64,000 nt of DNA from Pseudomonadales bacterium (GCA_019090615.1 JAHRVQ010000060.1:1-64000); one strand, 5' to 3'; shown: positions 33,786 to 43,383, counted from the stretch's first letter. Numbers and translations: made by a program. Notes: generated by a model from the letters alone, not told the origin.

Positions 33786-34703
33786 ATGCAGAAGAAATCA
33801 GCCTGGCGAGCTATAGGCCCCATGCAGTACTTAACTAAAGCCATCGTCCTGTCAGCCTTAAGCTTTATTGCCATGGTCACGTCTATTAATGCCATTGCAG
33901 CGCCGCTGCTATTTGGGATTCATCCATTTCAGGACGATTCCAGTATTTTACATCAAATTGATCCAACCACAGGCGCCGACATTAACAGCATCGACTTAAG
34001 CCTGGCTGGCAGCATTATTAGAGGCGGCAATGGCCTGGCCGTTGACCCAACCACGGGCATCATGTATGCAATATTAAAGCTCCAGGGCCAATCCACCCGC
34101 GAACTGGTCACCATTGACCCCGTAACCGGCATAGCAACCAGTATTGGCGATACTGGGCTTAAGATTGCTGGGCTTACTTTTGATGCCTCGGGGCAACTTT
34201 TTGGCGTAACGGGTGATGGCGCAACACCTGCAGAAACCTTGTTTAAACTGAATAAAACAAACGCTTCTACATCATTATTCTTAACCCTTGGGGCAGGCGA
34301 AGACGGCGAAGCAATCGCCTATAACCCTACTGATGGGTTGATCTACCATTCCTCCGGACCCGACGTAAACAACTTAGGGTTGGTCTTTGAATCAATCGAT
34401 TTAATCACCAAAACAACCACTGAAATCACCCTGTCGGGAGACTCTTATCAAGAATTTTTCGGTATGGTTTACGACGTCAGCCAGGATCTTTTCCTTGCCA
34501 CTGATATAAATAAAGAACTTTTTAGTATTACCACCAGCGGGCTGGTTACATCGCTAGGCACTATTGATATCCATCTACGTGGCCTGGCATTCTGGGATGA
34601 CGGTACAGCAGTCCCCGCGCCACCGGCATTAGGCTTATTTGGTTTAGGGCTAATACTGTTATCTATGCAGACAAGGAAAGCGGACAAGAAAAAGACCCGT
34701 TAG
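33786..34703 (+). CDS. Exported beta-propeller-like protein with VPxP (PEP-CTERM-like) sorting tail
   Basis: A 305-residue exported protein. A signal peptide covers about residues 1-39 (LSFIAMVTSINAIAA/APLLFG). The body contains repeated units of the form GLAVDPTTGIMYAI, TIDPVTGIATSIG, GLTFDASGQLFGVTG, AIAYNPTDGLIYH and GMVYDVSQDLFLATD, typical of a seven-blade-like propeller. The C-terminus is VPAPPALGLFGLGLILLS followed by a basic cluster (RKADKKKTR): a motif, membrane span and positive tail as in exosortase substrates. Such proteins are cut and released or anchored in extracellular matrix. No exosortase is in the window. AAAGAGA precedes ATG 33786. Confidence 0.8.
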   Translation: MQKKSAWRAIGPMQYLTKAIVLSALSFIAMVTSINAIAAPLLFGIHPFQDDSSILHQIDPTTGADINSIDLSLAGSIIRGGNGLAVDPTTGIMYAILKLQGQSTRELVTIDPVTGIATSIGDTGLKIAGLTFDASGQLFGVTGDGATPAETLFKLNKTNASTSLFLTLGAGEDGEAIAYNPTDGLIYHSSGPDVNNLGLVFESIDLITKTTTEITLSGDSYQEFFGMVYDVSQDLFLATDINKELFSITTSGLVTSLGTIDIHLRGLAFWDDGTAVPAPPALGLFGLGLILLSMQTRKADKKKTR

Positions 34704-35270
34704 ATGCATAGCAACTAATAGCCGCACTCGCTGCAACCAACGTTTACAATATTATCCATTATCGATATTAGTAGCCGACACCAGTAACCGTCAGGCGCAA
34801 AAACTTGTCGATAAAGCACTTGATTAAATTGTTGATAAAAGTGGTTGTAGTGAGTATCACCATAAAAACACACATCACAAGCAGCGAATATCGTCTAGCT
34901 GGCTATCTGTAAACGCCAACTTGAACAGCCCCATCCAGCAATTCACTGACTAACAATGGTTTGTTTAAATCACCCCGAAAACCCCGTGTTTCACCACGAT
35001 CTAATACCAACTCATTTAAAAAAACAATTTAAAACAACGGCCTTAAGTCTACACCCATTTCCTGTAAATATTATTGACGTCCCGTTCGCCCGAATTTAAC
35101 TCCACAATAACTAACATGCCACTCCCTGTGGGTTGCGTCGCCCTGGCGCGCGTTTTACTATTCAACCGCTGCCAGTAAACTATGCTCTACGAGCGCGGCG
35201 CATCGGCAACTTGTAATTACTGATGCTGATAAATTTTATTGGCAACTCATTGTTAGATGGAGATAACAAA
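34704..35270. other. 567-base intergenic region
   Basis: No gene can be supported. A minus-strand open stretch of about 37 codons (35019-34903) reads like protein but lacks a start and ribosome site; it may be a gene remnant. Confidence 0.4.
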
Positions 35271-38200
35271 ATGCCACGCTGGATCTTGCCTGTAAACCTG
35301 ATGCTGGTTGTTGGTATATTACTGTTTAACTTCCAACTGACAGCAGCCGCTGCAATCTCAACAACGGCCTCAACAGCCCCATCAAAAGCCTCACCCACAA
35401 ACAGCGCCATTGATGCCTGGCGGCCCTGGATCGAAGAAAAACACCCAGATCTACATTGCCCCTGGACAATGACCAAACGAGTGGCCCATGCCTGTAATTG
35501 GCCAGGACAACTCTCGCTTAACCTGCACGCTAAAGGCTTAAGCTTTACATTAAATGTCACGGTATTTGGCAAACGGGGGTTTATTGCTTTACCCGGTGAT
35601 CAAAAACACTGGCCAATCAATGTCAGTATCGATGGTAAACCGGCACCGGTGCTTGAAAAAAACAACTTGCCAGTAATTTCTCTAACCACCGGAGAATTTA
35701 TTATTCGAGGCAATTTTCAATGGCAAAGTAAACCCACCGCACTCACCGTGCCGCCCTCCATCGCCCAGGTGCAGGTGACCCAGGCTGGCAAGTTGTTAGA
35801 CCTTAACCGGCGGGAGAACAAGGTGTTATTTTCACAGGGCCTTATTAAACCTGGCCCGCAAAAACAGGATCGAATAAAAATCGAAGTCTACCGCCTGCTG
35901 CGCGATGGGGTGCCGCAAACACTCGAAACACGGGTAAAATTGTCGGTCGCTGGCAAACCAGGGGAAATCAAAATTGGCAGGCTGGCATTGGCAGATAGCA
36001 CTACCATCCAGTTAACCAGCCCTTTGCCAGCAAGAATAGAGACCGACGGCGATTTACGTATCCAGGTGGTTGCCGGTGAGCATTCGATACGCCTGCTGTC
36101 ACGCTTTGACACCGATGTAAGTTCGCTTAACATTGAAACCCGTGCGGACCCCTGGCCTAAATTTGAAACCTTAAGCTTTAAGGCCGAGACAGATATCCGT
36201 CAGCTGCGGATTACGGGCGCGCAAGGTATCGATACCTCGCAAATATCACTACCACCGGAATGGCGCAACCTGCCCACCTATCAAATGAATAATGACTCCC
36301 GCCTACAGCTGACAACAGAATACCGTGGCGATCAAACCCCACCTGCCAATCAGTTACAGGTGCAGCGTAACCTGTGGCTGGATTTTGATGGCACCGGCAT
36401 CACCTCACAAGATTTGATTAACGGCCAGATGTATCGCGACTGGCGTCTGGACGCCCAACCTGACACTCAAGTCGGTAGTGCCACGGTAGCCAATGAACCC
36501 GTATTAATAACCACCGACAAGGGTAATCAGGGGATCGAAATAAGAAGCCCCGAGATTAACCTTAAGGCCGTTACAAGGATTTTAAACCCTGAATATTTTT
36601 CAGCAATCGGCTGGCAAAGCCGTGCCGACACCTGGCGCGCGACATTACACCTGCCGCCTGGCTGGCGGGTATTGCATGCCCAGGGCGTTGACAGCATTCG
36701 CGGCAGCTGGATAAGCCAATGGGACCTATGGGATATTTTTCTGCTGCTAATTATTGTTGCTGCCAGCTATCGATTGCTCGGTCTCAGCGGCGGTTTAGTC
36801 GCTGCAGCGACTCTGATCATTACCTACCATGAGCCGAATGCACCGATCGTCATCTATCCTGTGTTATTATTGCTGATCGCCTTATTACCCATACTTACAG
36901 GCCGATTGCGAATATTAGCCAGCATTGTTGGTGGCCTGAGCATTGCAATGCTGGTGGTATCGCTGGTTTTGTTTTCAGTTGCAGCTTTTCGGTTAGCCAT
37001 TTACCCGAGCCTGGAAAAGGTCCGCGTCGGACAATATCAGTTACAAAATACTGAACGCCGCGAAATGGCTACGGCTAGTAGACTACAGGAGACGATGGAT
37101 AAATCCATCAACAGCCCCAGTGCTATTAGTGACAACAATGTTAGTGGCATGAATGTCAGTGACAATAATTACAGCATCAGGTCAGCCGTGATGAAACGCA
37201 GAAGGTCTGACCGGCAACAGACAGATCTGTACCAACTCGACCAGGATGATCGATTACAAACCGGGCCCGGCCTGCCTACCTGGCTATGGCAGGCCGTTAA
37301 TCTACGCTCAAGCGGCCCCTTAGTTGCTGAGCAAAACCTGGCAATCTATTATTCAACGCCAATAGTGACCAGCTTATGGCGCGTTGCGAGTGTTTTGCTA
37401 CTGGTTTTATATGCCTTAATGGTTATTTTACCGGTCGCTCGCCAACTAAAAACACAAGATAAAAATAAACCCCTGGTTGCTAACCCAACCGCGCCAGTTT
37501 TACTTATCCTGGGTATTATTTCAGCCACCTTATTGCCCAGCGCCGATTTATCTGCTGCGCCTTACCCACCAGCATACCTACTCCAGCAACTGGAACAAAA
37601 ACTGCTCAAGCCACCCCCTTGCTTGCCCGCCTGCGCGTCCATTAGCCAGGGTTCTCTCACGGCCAGCAAAAATACCCTGACACTGGAATTTGCTATTTAT
37701 GCCGCGGTTGATGTCTCGCTACCACTGCCTTCAAGTGAGACTGGCTGGCAGGCAACCACCATCAGCATGGATGGCAACCAACGTAACGCGACCCAACGAC
37801 AACAGGGCATCATTAATATGATGTTGCCCAGCGGACATCATCATATAACCCTCTCTGGCCCGCTTACCGGAGAACAGATAACGATTAATGTCCCCGTCCC
37901 AATACACAACTTTAGTGCCCATTCGAACCACTGGACCATTGAAGGTGTAATAGCGGGCAGAATAATCAATAACACTCTGGTACTACGCTCCCAGGCAAAA
38001 AATACGCAGCAAAATAGCCTGCGGCCTAATCCTGTATCGCCGCTGGTATCGGTTAATCGAGAATTTATCTTTGGTAAACAATGGCAAATTATCACCCGAG
38101 TAGAAAGAATCGCGCCCACCAAAGGGCCCATTGCAGTTAAGGTGCCGCTTTATAGTTTCGAGAAAGTCCTCACAGATAAAATTAATATTCAGGACGGTAT

Positions 38201-39392
38201 GGCGCATTTACAGTTTAATCACAACCAGCAATATGTCAGTTGGGTGTCGTCGCTAGAGCCAACCGAAAACCTGATGCTAGTAGCGCAGCAATCAAAACAC
38301 TTTATTGAAACCTGGCGCATTACCCCGTCGTCACTGTGGCGGCTTTCATACCAGGGCATACCATCAGTCAAAGAATCTGGAACTTTTAGCACCTTGCAAC
38401 CTTTATGGCGTCCCTGGCCAGGCGAAACCCTGGATATAGACATCAGTCGCCCCGAGGGCGTCAAGGGTGCCATTCATACGGTCGAAAAAGCCACTTTAAA
38501 ATATAATGCTGGGCAGGATATTCAACGCTCTGAACTCACCCTGAATATACAATCAAGCCTCGGCGAAGTGTATGAGATTATTCTTCCTGGCGACGCCGAG
38601 CTTCTATCCGTAACACTTGAGGGTAAACAGCTGAACCTGCCCACTGCAAATATCGTTAAGGTGCCCCTGCAACCAGGGCCGCAAACTTTATACCTGGCTT
38701 TTCAACAACATCAATCAACTGGTTGGCAGAGCAAAACGCCGGAAATCCTATTACCGCAGGGAGCGGCCAATATTAACATTGAATACGCCCTGCACCGTGA
38801 TCGTTGGCCCCTTTTCGCATCCGGCCCTGCGATTGGCCCAGCGCTACTTTATTGGGGTATGTTAACGGTAATAATTTTTGCCGCGATTATATTATCAATG
38901 CTGGCGCAAAAGCTTGCGCTTGAGATTCCGGTCACACTAACCGGCTGGTTACTGTTGGGGATCGGCCTGTCAACGGTTAATAGTTACGGCATTCTGGTGG
39001 TTGCCAGCTTTTTCTTTTTACTGGCACTGCGTAAACAAAAGGTAATACCGCAACAATGGTCGCGAAAAAAGTTTAACGGCCTGCAAATGCTAATTATCGC
39101 GCTAACCGTTTTGACCATTATCATATTTATCAGCGCTATCCCGTTGGGTTTACTTTCTAACCCAGACATGAAAGTCGTCGGCAATGGCAGCACCTCACAC
39201 CTGTATAAATACTATCAGGACCGTGCGCCAGCCGACAATTTCCCCATCGTCAGCCTAACCACAGTTTCACTACTCAGTTATCGCCTGGTTATGTTGTTAT
39301 GGTCGTTATGGTTGGCAACGCGAATTATCCATTGGGCTAGCTGGTGGTGGCAATGTTATAGCCACCAGGGTAGCTGGAGAAAAAAAGAATAA
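35271..39392 (+). CDS. Large multi-span membrane protein with two periplasmic beta-rich modules, function unknown
   Basis: A 1373-residue protein I do not recognise. A signal peptide (MPRWILPVNLMLVVGILLF, ends near AAAA at 30) is followed by a periplasmic module to about 480, a membrane block at about 485-590, a polar linker rich in Asn/Ser, spans near 700 and 740, a second periplasmic module from about 770 to 1190, and five or so C-terminal spans. Both modules open with paired cysteines (Cys63/Cys75 and about 783/787) then a beta-rich stretch with a W-x-x-x-x-(I/V)-S-(I/M)-DG pattern, suggesting internal duplication. Start 35271 has GGAG 8 bases upstream; the ATG at 35223 is rejected. It is transcribed alone. 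A role in envelope transport or assembly is only a guess. Confidence 0.75.
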   Translation: MPRWILPVNLMLVVGILLFNFQLTAAAAISTTASTAPSKASPTNSAIDAWRPWIEEKHPDLHCPWTMTKRVAHACNWPGQLSLNLHAKGLSFTLNVTVFGKRGFIALPGDQKHWPINVSIDGKPAPVLEKNNLPVISLTTGEFIIRGNFQWQSKPTALTVPPSIAQVQVTQAGKLLDLNRRENKVLFSQGLIKPGPQKQDRIKIEVYRLLRDGVPQTLETRVKLSVAGKPGEIKIGRLALADSTTIQLTSPLPARIETDGDLRIQVVAGEHSIRLLSRFDTDVSSLNIETRADPWPKFETLSFKAETDIRQLRITGAQGIDTSQISLPPEWRNLPTYQMNNDSRLQLTTEYRGDQTPPANQLQVQRNLWLDFDGTGITSQDLINGQMYRDWRLDAQPDTQVGSATVANEPVLITTDKGNQGIEIRSPEINLKAVTRILNPEYFSAIGWQSRADTWRATLHLPPGWRVLHAQGVDSIRGSWISQWDLWDIFLLLIIVAASYRLLGLSGGLVAAATLIITYHEPNAPIVIYPVLLLLIALLPILTGRLRILASIVGGLSIAMLVVSLVLFSVAAFRLAIYPSLEKVRVGQYQLQNTERREMATASRLQETMDKSINSPSAISDNNVSGMNVSDNNYSIRSAVMKRRRSDRQQTDLYQLDQDDRLQTGPGLPTWLWQAVNLRSSGPLVAEQNLAIYYSTPIVTSLWRVASVLLLVLYALMVILPVARQLKTQDKNKPLVANPTAPVLLILGIISATLLPSADLSAAPYPPAYLLQQLEQKLLKPPPCLPACASISQGSLTASKNTLTLEFAIYAAVDVSLPLPSSETGWQATTISMDGNQRNATQRQQGIINMMLPSGHHHITLSGPLTGEQITINVPVPIHNFSAHSNHWTIEGVIAGRIINNTLVLRSQAKNTQQNSLRPNPVSPLVSVNREFIFGKQWQIITRVERIAPTKGPIAVKVPLYSFEKVLTDKINIQDGMAHLQFNHNQQYVSWVSSLEPTENLMLVAQQSKHFIETWRITPSSLWRLSYQGIPSVKESGTFSTLQPLWRPWPGETLDIDISRPEGVKGAIHTVEKATLKYNAGQDIQRSELTLNIQSSLGEVYEIILPGDAELLSVTLEGKQLNLPTANIVKVPLQPGPQTLYLAFQQHQSTGWQSKTPEILLPQGAANINIEYALHRDRWPLFASGPAIGPALLYWGMLTVIIFAAIILSMLAQKLALEIPVTLTGWLLLGIGLSTVNSYGILVVASFFFLLALRKQKVIPQQWSRKKFNGLQMLIIALTVLTIIIFISAIPLGLLSNPDMKVVGNGSTSHLYKYYQDRAPADNFPIVSLTTVSLLSYRLVMLLWSLWLATRIIHWASWWWQCYSHQGSWRKKE

Positions 39393-39560
39393 TCTGCAAA
39401 TAAACAGATGATGACAGCATGCGGCCTGATGGCAAACAGTCTTCAACCTTTTATGATCATCCTGGCCGACCCAAAAATTACGCTACTTGAATATCTGGAA
39501 CTACTATCGTTATACTTCTTGAACGACACCAGCCCATTGCTTCGCGCTGATGTTATAGAG

Positions 39561-39590
39561 ACCTGAGTTGCAGAGCCTTGAGTTACAGAG
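39561..39590. repeat. 15-bp tandem duplication
   Basis: ACCTGAGTTGCAGAG and CCTTGAGTTACAGAG (12 of 15 equal) lie 57 bases before the TauD-type gene. Confidence 0.7.
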
Positions 39591-39647
39591 CTTTTATTAT
39601 GCACTGAAGCAGCTAAATGAATGATTTAATTATCTCGAGATTGAACC

Positions 39648-40574
39648 ATGACTTTGAAGATAACCCCTCTTGATGCGCCGCTGGGTGCGATAGTAAGCGG
39701 GTGGCAGCCCAGCCAGGCACTTTCAACAAAACATTATGCCAGTGTTAAGCAGGCCTTAGCGCAGTATCATTTATTGGTATTTAGAGGCCATCAACAACCT
39801 ACAGACCAACAACTGGTCCAGTTTGCCAGTAAATTTGGCAACCTCATTAAAGGTTCCAAGTGGTTTGGCGATGTGGATCAAATACCAGAGATTTTGCGGG
39901 TAAATAACTTATTGGACGATGCCGGTGTGCCAGAGGGAACCGGTGCGTCAACCTCACTGGAATGGCATGCAGACTATTCCTATGTGCCCACTGTAGGTAA
40001 AGAAAGCTTTCTCGAAGCCGTTAAAATACCCGCAGTCAATCCACCACAAACCTGTTTTTGCAGCCAGTATAGTGCCTTCGAGCGCCTGCCTGAAGCCACT
40101 AAAAAATTACTCCGCCCGCTTCGGGCCTACCATAGTATCACCAACTATCCAGCAGCCTCGGCAATGAATGCGATGAATCAAAGCGCTGCAGAAGCTGATG
40201 AAATTCGCGCTGGGTTTAAGGCCAAACAAAAGCGCAATCAACAACAGGGGATCAAACGCACCGACATTCCAGTCGCTGAACATCCAGTTGTGATTCGGCA
40301 TCCAGATACAGGTAGAGAGATCCTGTATGTCAGCAAAGGGATTACGCGGCAGATCCTTGGCCTGCCGGAAGAGGAAAGTAGTGACCTGCTAAAGGAATTA
40401 GCCGCTATATCAACCGCCCCAGACTATGTCTATGCCCATGACTGGCAACAGGGCGATATGGTTGTTTTCGATACCCTCGGTACGTTACACCGCCGCGATG
40501 CCTGGGACCCTTCTGCGGCAAGGGTCATGCGCCAGCTTAGTTCGTTATGGACCCCTGAGGCAGCAGCCTCCTAA
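39648..40574 (+). CDS. TauD/TfdA family dioxygenase
   Basis: A 308-residue Fe(II)/2-oxoglutarate dioxygenase. The iron ligands are His107-x-Asp109 (LEWHADYSY) and the distal His in DTLGTLHRRDAWD; the 2-oxoglutarate Arg is in ARVMRQLSS near the end. The family hydroxylates taurine, herbicides, carnitine precursors or fatty acids; the substrate here cannot be named. The N-terminal ITPLDAPLGAIVSGW matches the usual TauD opening. ATG 39648 has a weak site (CGAGA). No neighbours suggest a sulfonate pathway, so taurine use is not supported. Confidence 0.88.
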   Translation: MTLKITPLDAPLGAIVSGWQPSQALSTKHYASVKQALAQYHLLVFRGHQQPTDQQLVQFASKFGNLIKGSKWFGDVDQIPEILRVNNLLDDAGVPEGTGASTSLEWHADYSYVPTVGKESFLEAVKIPAVNPPQTCFCSQYSAFERLPEATKKLLRPLRAYHSITNYPAASAMNAMNQSAAEADEIRAGFKAKQKRNQQQGIKRTDIPVAEHPVVIRHPDTGREILYVSKGITRQILGLPEEESSDLLKELAAISTAPDYVYAHDWQQGDMVVFDTLGTLHRRDAWDPSAARVMRQLSSLWTPEAAAS

Positions 40575-40658
40575 AAGACGTTCATTAGCAGCGCGCCTGA
40601 CCAGAAAATTCTAAAAACAGCAGCCATGCCTGTGCTGCTGTGATTCCTCAAAAAACAT

Positions 40659-40686
40659 GATACCGCGATAAAGATACCGCGATAAA
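40659..40686. repeat. 14-bp tandem duplication
   Basis: GATACCGCGATAAA occurs twice exactly, in the 304-base gap between the TauD-type and Hpt genes. No gene is seen in that gap. Confidence 0.95.
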
Positions 40687-40878
40687 GTTTCATATTTGTG
40701 ATTTTACCCACAACGGCTAAACTGCTTAGAAACGTGCTAGCTGCAAAGCCAAAAAGACAGTCTAACTTGCAGGCCATCAACAGGATACTGAACAGCTTTA
40801 ACAACCCCTTATTGTTTGGCCGGGCAAAGTTTATCTGGGCATACCTATGCAGAGCACCTGCTGTCAATGGAGTCCAAA

Positions 40879-41253
40879 ATGAATGAGACCACTAATAACT
40901 CAGGCGAGCCACCTGTTTGGGACCAGTCAGGGCTGGAAAAGCGGGTTCGTGGAAAAACTGACCGCATGGTAAAACTAATCAAGCTATATCTTGCTGATAT
41001 GCCTGCCCGAATGGATGAACTTTCCACCCAGATTGACCAGGAGAGAATGCAAGAAGTACGCGACGTGGCCCATACCATAAAAGGCGTATGCGGCAATCTA
41101 GGTATGATCAGACTGCAAAATGTAGCTTCTGAACTTGAAGTAGCGGTCCAGGATGCAGACCAGGAAAACATCTCAAAACTGGTGCCTATTATTAAAGCCG
41201 AATATAATAAGTCCGCCGACCTGTTACAGGGTTTTATCGATACCCATAGTTAA
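40879..41253 (+). CDS. Histidine phosphotransfer (Hpt) domain protein
   Basis: A 124-residue stand-alone Hpt protein. The phosphorylated His is in VAHTIKGVCGNLGM, followed by LQNVASELEVAVQ, the usual helix pair of the four-helix bundle. It would pass phosphate between receiver domains in a multistep phosphorelay. No hybrid kinase or response regulator is in the window, so its partners are elsewhere. ATG 40879 has GGAG 5 bases upstream; the in-frame ATG 40867 and earlier starts are less likely. Gly-Val-Cys in the LKGSA position is a mild variation. Confidence 0.88.
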   Translation: MNETTNNSGEPPVWDQSGLEKRVRGKTDRMVKLIKLYLADMPARMDELSTQIDQERMQEVRDVAHTIKGVCGNLGMIRLQNVASELEVAVQDADQENISKLVPIIKAEYNKSADLLQGFIDTHS

Positions 41254-41293
41254 TTTCGTAATCACAACGCTTAAAATACTTATCCGCTGCAGC

Positions 41294-42025
41294 CTAAAGG
41301 TGGTCCAGAATTTGATCTCCGCTAAAAACCGAACCGTGCCCTGGGTATACTGTCCTGGGGTGTAATTTCCTGAGTTTTTCTAATGTCTGGCGCTGCGCCG
41401 CAAGATTATCAAATATCGATGGCTGTACCAGTTGCCCTTTCTGGCCGCTACCAAGCAGCGTATCTCCGGTGATTAAACTTCTGCTTGGATGGTGAAAAAA
41501 ACAGATACTATCCCAGCTATGCCCAGGTGTATGAATCACCTCCCAGCCCGCAAAACCAGTAATATCCTGACCATCAACCAACCTGAATTTTGGTGAAGAA
41601 AAACGCCCCGCTGCAGATTCTCCAAGCAAATGATTATGTATATAAGGATAACGCTTATTTCTTTCTCGGTTCAGGTACATTTTACGCGAACGCGCTCGAA
41701 ATGCTTCGCCAATGGAAGTGGCTACTTTAACAACAGGGCCAAAGGGGTTTTGATACAGTTTAAGCCCTGGTCGCTTGGAGGCATGTGGAATTGCCGACGA
41801 AGCCTGACAGGACCGCGCTAAAGAAAGTACACCACCAATATGATCAGGGTCATCATGGGTGCAGCTGACCAGAGCAATTTTTTTAACATCCAGGTTCAGG
41901 TTGTTTTTAATATATTTGAGTATAAAACCATCACAACGTATCGCCACATCAACCACAAACATCGATTGATCCTGGTCGATCAGATAGGTATTGGAGTAAC
42001 GGGTTTTAATCTGGTGAATCTGCAT
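41294..42025 (-). CDS. Metallo-beta-lactamase fold hydrolase
   Basis: A 243-residue MBL-fold hydrolase. Metal motifs: THDDPDHIGG (a HxDxDH form of the usual HxHxDH), HTPGHSWDS, GDTLL and YPGHGS. The second His of the first motif is Asp, a form seen in several non-lactamase MBL groups. It probably hydrolyses an ester or thioester such as a glyoxalase II-like or lactonase substrate; no closer call is possible. A basic insertion (RARSRKMYLNRERNKRY) near residue 115 is unusual. No strong ribosome site precedes ATG 42025. It converges with the Hpt gene, 40 bases apart. Confidence 0.87.
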   Translation of the reverse strand: MQIHQIKTRYSNTYLIDQDQSMFVVDVAIRCDGFILKYIKNNLNLDVKKIALVSCTHDDPDHIGGVLSLARSCQASSAIPHASKRPGLKLYQNPFGPVVKVATSIGEAFRARSRKMYLNRERNKRYPYIHNHLLGESAAGRFSSPKFRLVDGQDITGFAGWEVIHTPGHSWDSICFFHHPSRSLITGDTLLGSGQKGQLVQPSIFDNLAAQRQTLEKLRKLHPRTVYPGHGSVFSGDQILDHL

Positions 42026-42292
42026 CTTTATCTAAAAACCTGGAGCGCGCCCTTGGCAGTGAGATCCAACAGGATCTATTAAGTTCTTTAGCATTTTAGC
42101 AGACAGGACTATAACCAGGGCTTTGAGTGAATTCGGTACTTAATGGGCAGCTAAACCTAAAGGCATTGTAGATGCCGCATGTTTATCGCAGGACCTTAGT
42201 TCGCATGCATGCATGACGCGTAGAGCCTATTGATTAGAACAGTCTTAATGAGCGTGGTTTTTTAGCGCAAGGCTTTTTGATACAGATATTCC

Positions 42293-42322
42293 AAATAGTG
42301 GCTTTCTAAATAGTGACATTCA
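42293..42322. repeat. 15-bp tandem duplication
   Basis: AAATAGTGGCTTTCT and AAATAGTGACATTCA, 12 of 15 equal, in the gap between the MBL and small basic protein genes. Confidence 0.75.
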
Positions 42323-42361
42323 TAACATCGGTAACGACTGAAAACAGAAATACACACTGCA

Positions 42362-42391
42362 AATAAAGCCTGCCTGGCCACCGGCTTTATT
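42362..42391 (-). terminator. 9-bp stem-loop, possible terminator of the 42476-42694 gene
   Basis: AATAAAGCC (42362-42370) pairs perfectly with GGCTTTATT (42383-42391), 12-base loop. On the minus strand the stem ends in GGCTTTATTT, giving a short U-rich tail. CCTGG/CCAGG in the loop and beyond allows a competing fold. Confidence 0.5.
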
Positions 42392-42475
42392 GACCAGGCC
42401 ACCTACTATAGTAGCGCCGAGTCGCAAAAACTTGATCACTCTTGCCGCTATTAAGATGAGTTCCAGCCAGCGTGG

Positions 42476-42694
42476 CTATTTAACAGGTTCAGTTTTTGGC
42501 TGAGCCGCAGGGGCTTCTTTTTTGCTGCCAAGGTTTATATGCTTGGATGCTGCCATACCCGCCTGGCCGCTGAGACCCGTGGGTATTTGCTCAATGACAC
42601 CACCGGACGCTAAAAATGCAGCCGTCATTACCTCTATTGAAGGTTCTTTCGAATCTACGCCGTCTTTCGCTGCTTTCTTCTTGGGTCTGGCCAT
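42476..42694 (-). CDS. Small basic conserved-looking protein, unknown
   Basis: A 72-residue protein. The N-terminus (MARPKKKAAKDG) and C-terminus (KKEAPAAQPKTEPVK) are Lys/Ala/Pro-rich and probably disordered; the middle (IEVMTAAFLASGGVIEQIPT, then GLSG) could form a short helix and turn. The FLASGGVIEQIPT segment recalls the short motif of small RNA-polymerase- or nucleic-acid-associated proteins of proteobacteria such as SutA, but the likeness is weak. There is no clear ribosome site before ATG 42694. Coding is supported by reading-frame composition and by the terminator-like hairpin behind it. Confidence 0.55.
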   Translation of the reverse strand: MARPKKKAAKDGVDSKEPSIEVMTAAFLASGGVIEQIPTGLSGQAGMAASKHINLGSKKEAPAAQPKTEPVK

Positions 42695-42821
42695 TTAATT
42701 ACTACACTAAAAAAAAGAGCGTGAGTATATACTAATCTATAATCAAATGCAGATTTCATCTGACAGCATCAATAATCGGGCTCAGCAGCCTAAGCCAGTT
42801 GCGGCTGATGCAGCTAAATAG

Positions 42822-43238
42822 CTAACTCTGATCCACTCGACCCCGCAAAGCTTTAACTTTGCCCCGCCGCGTCTTTCCGTCCACCCGTCGGTTTTTAGCG
42901 CTTCGGGTCGGTTTGGTTGGCCGACGTATTTTCTGAATATAGGTAATACTCTGGATAATTTCCTGCAGGCGCAATCTCGCATCTTCGCGGTTTTTTTCCT
43001 GGGTGCGATACTTTTGCGCTTTTAGGACAATAACGCCGCCTTTATTTATGCGGCGATCATTACAGCCAAGCAGGCGCTGCTTATAAAAAAAAGGCAATGA
43101 TGAGGCGTGAATATCAAACCGCAAATGAATCGCCGATGAAACTTTATTCACGTTCTGTCCCCCAGCGCCCTGGGCTCGAATTGCGGTTAATTCAATTTCT
43201 TCATCACGGATAGTTAAATTATTCGATATCTTAAGCAC
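42822..43238 (-). CDS. arfB: Alternative ribosome-rescue factor / peptidyl-tRNA hydrolase ArfB
   Basis: A 138-residue class-I release-factor-like protein. The GGQ motif is residues 26-28 in RAQGAGGQNVNKVSSA, and the C-terminal tail is basic (RRPTKPTRSAKNRRVDGKTR), which enters the empty mRNA channel of stalled ribosomes. It hydrolyses peptidyl-tRNA on non-stop ribosomes. The start is GTG 43238 with AGGAG 8 bases upstream; an ATG overlapping it is in another frame. It diverges from the ilv leader region. Confidence 0.95.
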   Translation of the reverse strand: MLKISNNLTIRDEEIELTAIRAQGAGGQNVNKVSSAIHLRFDIHASSLPFFYKQRLLGCNDRRINKGGVIVLKAQKYRTQEKNREDARLRLQEIIQSITYIQKIRRPTKPTRSAKNRRVDGKTRRGKVKALRGRVDQS

Positions 43239-43355
43239 ATACAGCTCCTACTGGCTTACGCATATTAACATCAAAAGCAAAACATCCAATCTAAGCAAGT
43301 TTAGTCTAAGGCCTCATTTTATACTGACTCATCAAGTTTTTAAGAAAACTCTGAC

Positions 43356-43383
43356 TTGCAATTAGATTCCTAATCGCTATTAT
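43356..43383 (+). promoter_or_regulatory. Predicted promoter of the ilv leader operon
   Basis: TTGCAA (43356-43361), 16-base spacer, TATTAT (43378-43383). Transcription would begin near 43390, about 37 bases before the leader peptide start, as expected for an attenuated operon. Confidence 0.5.

Larger units (their letters stand above)
42026..42475. other. 450-base intergenic region
   Basis: No gene is visible. It contains a 15-bp duplication (42293-42322) and a strong hairpin (42362-42391) beyond the end of the small basic protein gene. Confidence 0.5.

Noticed and set aside
34903-35019. Minus-strand peptide of about 37 codons ending in LLDGAVQVGVYR
   Set aside because: Reads like protein, but lacks a start codon with ribosome site and is too short; possibly a remnant of a lost gene.
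35180-35572. 130-residue minus-strand open frame over the start of the large membrane protein
   Set aside because: It lies antisense to a gene with a good ribosome site and signal peptide, has no recognisable domain and no ribosome site.
41294-42025. MBL protein with THDDPDH as an inactive enzyme
   Set aside because: Asp in place of the second His is common in several active MBL groups, and all other metal motifs are intact.
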